Of a stretch of 64,000 nucleotides of DNA, positions 61,501 through 64,000 are shown one piece after another. The notes under the pieces were generated by a model. It was not told the origin of the DNA. It saw nothing but the letters and a program-made list of their open reading frames with translations, and did not search any database. Numbering within the stretch: the stretch's first letter is position 1; every line of letters begins with the position of its first letter. Made by a program: the position numbers and the translations under genes. Origin of the DNA: Luscinia megarhynchos (lineage: Eukaryota; Chordata; Aves; Passeriformes; Turdidae); the NCBI GenBank assembly GCA_034336665.1, contig CM067566.1:29790330-29854329 (forward strand), written 5' to 3'.

Positions 61501-64000
61501 CTCTTAAATAGATTTTATATTTCTGGAACCCTAAATAGTAAAGAGGAGAAACAATGCCAAAATATCTGTGTATCAAAACGGGGACAAATTAGCTATTGGC
61601 AGTTTCAGTTCTCTTCAGTCTAAGAGGAGTTAAGAAGAAAAAAATCAAAAAGTGCACTGTGACAGCTTTGTAACACACATTTTTGGAAAAGAAGGCTTAA
61701 GGCAGATTCTGCCCCAGTGGTAGGGAAGCAGTGGAACTAGGAAAGAGCTGTGACTAGAGCTAAGCAGGGCAATCATTATTGTTATCTATCCTCATGCCCT
61801 TCAAGAGCTCTTCCTAATGTCCACCTCTGTGCTCCATCGTGCATTCCCACCACATCGCCTAAATACCAAGTTTGGCTAAATCATTCTGAAGTGCTTAATG
61901 AGGCTGAAAACTTTCAGGATTTAATAGAATTTGCAGTTGTTATCACCTCATTGCTCAACATTTTCATGTCATTAATAAACACACTAAGTACTGGTACTTC
62001 TTTTCAGATGATTAGTTCCTTCATCTTAGAACTGGCATTTTTCTCTGTGTGTTGCAGTTAAAAAAACCGATGAAATTAATCCAATCTTTGATCTTAGGGT
62101 TTGGGTTTTTTAGAATTAAACCAGAGTGAGATTTCCTACAAGGAAAGGGAACCATGCAATTGAGGAACATTTCATAGTGTTCATATTAAATGTGCAGAAT
62201 AGCAAACAAATTGTTCACATTCTTACAGATGTGTTTCCAAATTTAGAATTGGGATGCCTTTTTTCAGGTCAAAAAAGGCTTTGAGGCAGTGATAGATTAT
62301 TTGACTTGACCTTGATAGTACTGACAAATCACAGACAAGGTTTCTTTCTAAGCATGACTAGGTCATGGGAACATCTTGATTCTCTTTTATTGTAAAGAAA
62401 GGTAAAAGCTGAGAAAATTGAGGGAATAGAAGGATTTGTGAGTTAGTAGTTTAGAATACTTTTCGGTATCTTATAGGCTACTTCCATGGTGGATAGCTGG
62501 TTTCACTTCAAATTTGTCATACAACAACTAGTAAAATGGGCAGATATTTTCAATAAAAGAAATATTTTCTTCTCATCTTTAGATCCAGGTATAATTTAAT
62601 TTCAGTTTCCTACTTGTAGCATCAGAAAATACCAGCAAGGTTATGTAAAGTCTCATTTTGTTGTATCTGCCTGTAAATAGTGCAAGAGGGTGGATCAGCT
62701 GATTTTTTTTTTTAAATATTTTTTGATAATACTGTAGCACCTTATGAAGCTTCCATAATAAAAATCTCTGATGAGAAATAGAGAATACATTACTAAAAAT
62801 TGTTAATATAGTATAAATATCACAGAAACCCTATTCTATAACCAATCTGAATGCCAAGCTGTACTCTACTTATTCAAATACATCTTTGAGGAGTTAAATA
62901 TGGTAAAAATGAATGTCAGATGCCAAAGATGTCCATTTTCCCATTTGACCCTTCTTCAGGCAACATAATGTAAAAAGGCATTTCTATGTTTTAAAATAAA
63001 TTTTACATAAATATTATGCTACAGGTAACACAGAATGTTTCCTTGAATAATTTTATGTTCCTAACCTATAATTTACGTGAATTGTAAAATAACCGCAAAT
63101 CTTGTTTTAAGACTCTAAATTTCATAAGAAACCAAATTCATAACAGAAAATGAAACAGAAAATTATGAAGATGTAAAACTTAGCTTAATATAATTAAAAT
63201 TTAGAAGGAAGAAACTTCTTTATTAAATTGTAGATATGATTTACAACTATTAGAAAAGTAGTGTGAAAACAGACAGTGGGACTTGAAGCTTCTAACTGGT
63301 TGCAGAACACATTAAGCTACTGTGAGAGCCTTACCCTGATCAGTCAATCAGCTGAGGAATTGCCTCTGAGTGCACCATCTCTGCATCTTCTAGGGTCACA
63401 TTGCTTACTTCACAAAGACCCTGTCACGGCTGTGGTTTTGGGAAGCTGCACTGAAGCACTGTGGAAGTGGGAGTGGAACGTGAAATATCATGGGTCACTT
63501 AGTATCTTCAACTAATCAAAAAGCCAACAATTTCCTCTCAAAAAAGTTAACAGTAATTGAAGTTGATCTCATCAACATTTTGATTTAAGGTTCTTGTCAG
63601 AGTTTTTAGATAAGATATTTTAATACATTAAGCATCGAAAATATGTCCTTTGACCACTCTGACTTCATATTTTGTTTTTATATAGCAGCTGATGCCTTAT
63701 CAGATTTTATGAGTCAGTAGCAAAACCACTATAAATTCCTTATAAGTTTAAATGTAAAGGGCATTTAAAAATTATTTTTGAAGTTTCTTCGATTTTTTCA
63801 GTATTGAATTTAAACACTTTAAAAGTAGACCAGATTCCTTGAAATTTTACTTATATATAAGGTCCTGTTTCCTACACGTGCCAATTTGAATTGAAAATAC
63901 TGGAATTTTGATTTGAAAAGGAATTTTCAAAATATCTTTTCTTGTATCATTCACATAGTAATCTACACATTTTAAAGAGAAAAAATCAGACTTCAAGTCA
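58511..64000. other. AT-rich non-coding sequence
   Basis: No gene or recognised mobile element. It contains the CT microsatellite at 58961-58984. The frames at 58810-59130, 59986-60306 and 61750-62061 (103-106 codons) show no motif or coding-like codon use. Confidence 0.5.
58961..58984 (+). repeat. (CT)n microsatellite
   Basis: CTCTCTCTCACTCTCTCTCT followed by CCCC, with one interrupting A. Confidence 0.9.

Noticed and set aside
61750..62061. 103-codon plus-strand frame with hydrophobic end
   Set aside because: Considered as a possible membrane protein end, but no conserved motif and no acceptor at its start.
1..64000. CRISPR arrays, tRNA or rRNA genes, bacterial operons or phage
   Set aside because: No regularly spaced repeats, no cloverleaf or rRNA sequence noticed, and no dense coding. 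Sequence character is vertebrate.

Overview
This window looks like ordinary vertebrate nuclear DNA, most probably from a bird and plausibly a songbird. It is AT-rich and CpG-poor, dense in stop codons in all six frames, and has no operon-like spacing, ribosome-binding sites or long ORFs. The bird assignment rests on the repeats. There are LTRs that I recognise from memory as common avian ERVL-type and other ERV families, and a CR1-like LINE 3' end with the octamer-like ATTCTATG tail. The ends, duplicated target sites, TATA boxes and poly(A) signals of these LTRs can be read directly in the sequence. The family names come from memory and were not checked against a database.

No complete protein-coding gene is recognisable. 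The longest open frames are about 120-150 codons, are no longer than chance allows in 64 kb, and several lie inside LTRs. The window is best read as a gene desert or as the inside of a very long intron. The only hints of coding or exonic sequence are short: a 111-codon minus-strand open frame followed at once by AATAAA (11,008-11,343), and four places where a strong splice acceptor leads into a short protein-like open stretch (2,644; 35,273; 37,735; 52,158). All are low-confidence candidates.

Layout. 1-12.3 kb is plain AT-rich sequence with one GC-raised island (about 9.2-9.7 kb) and the minus-strand candidate frame. 12.36-12.94 kb is a solo ERVL-type LTR. 13-19.5 kb is plain, with a pyrimidine-rich stretch near 16.5 kb. 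19.6-20.8 kb holds a GC-raised block ending in an LTR-like unit, then a third ERV LTR. 21-31.5 kb is plain, with microsatellites, another pyrimidine-rich stretch and small hairpins. 31.5-32.7 kb is the clearest structure: an old ERV-derived repeat split by a younger 673-bp solo LTR with a perfect 5-bp target-site duplication. 35.8-37.2 kb is a long pyrimidine-biased stretch. 42.26-42.33 kb is a CR1 3' end running into a TG microsatellite. 50.3-51.3 kb is the 3' end of an ERVL provirus (internal region, polypurine tract, 3' LTR). The remainder to 64 kb is plain AT-rich sequence.

I found no convincing new biological system. The most useful leads are the minus-strand 11-kb open frame, the candidate exons, and the nested LTR insertion, which gives relative ages for two repeats.
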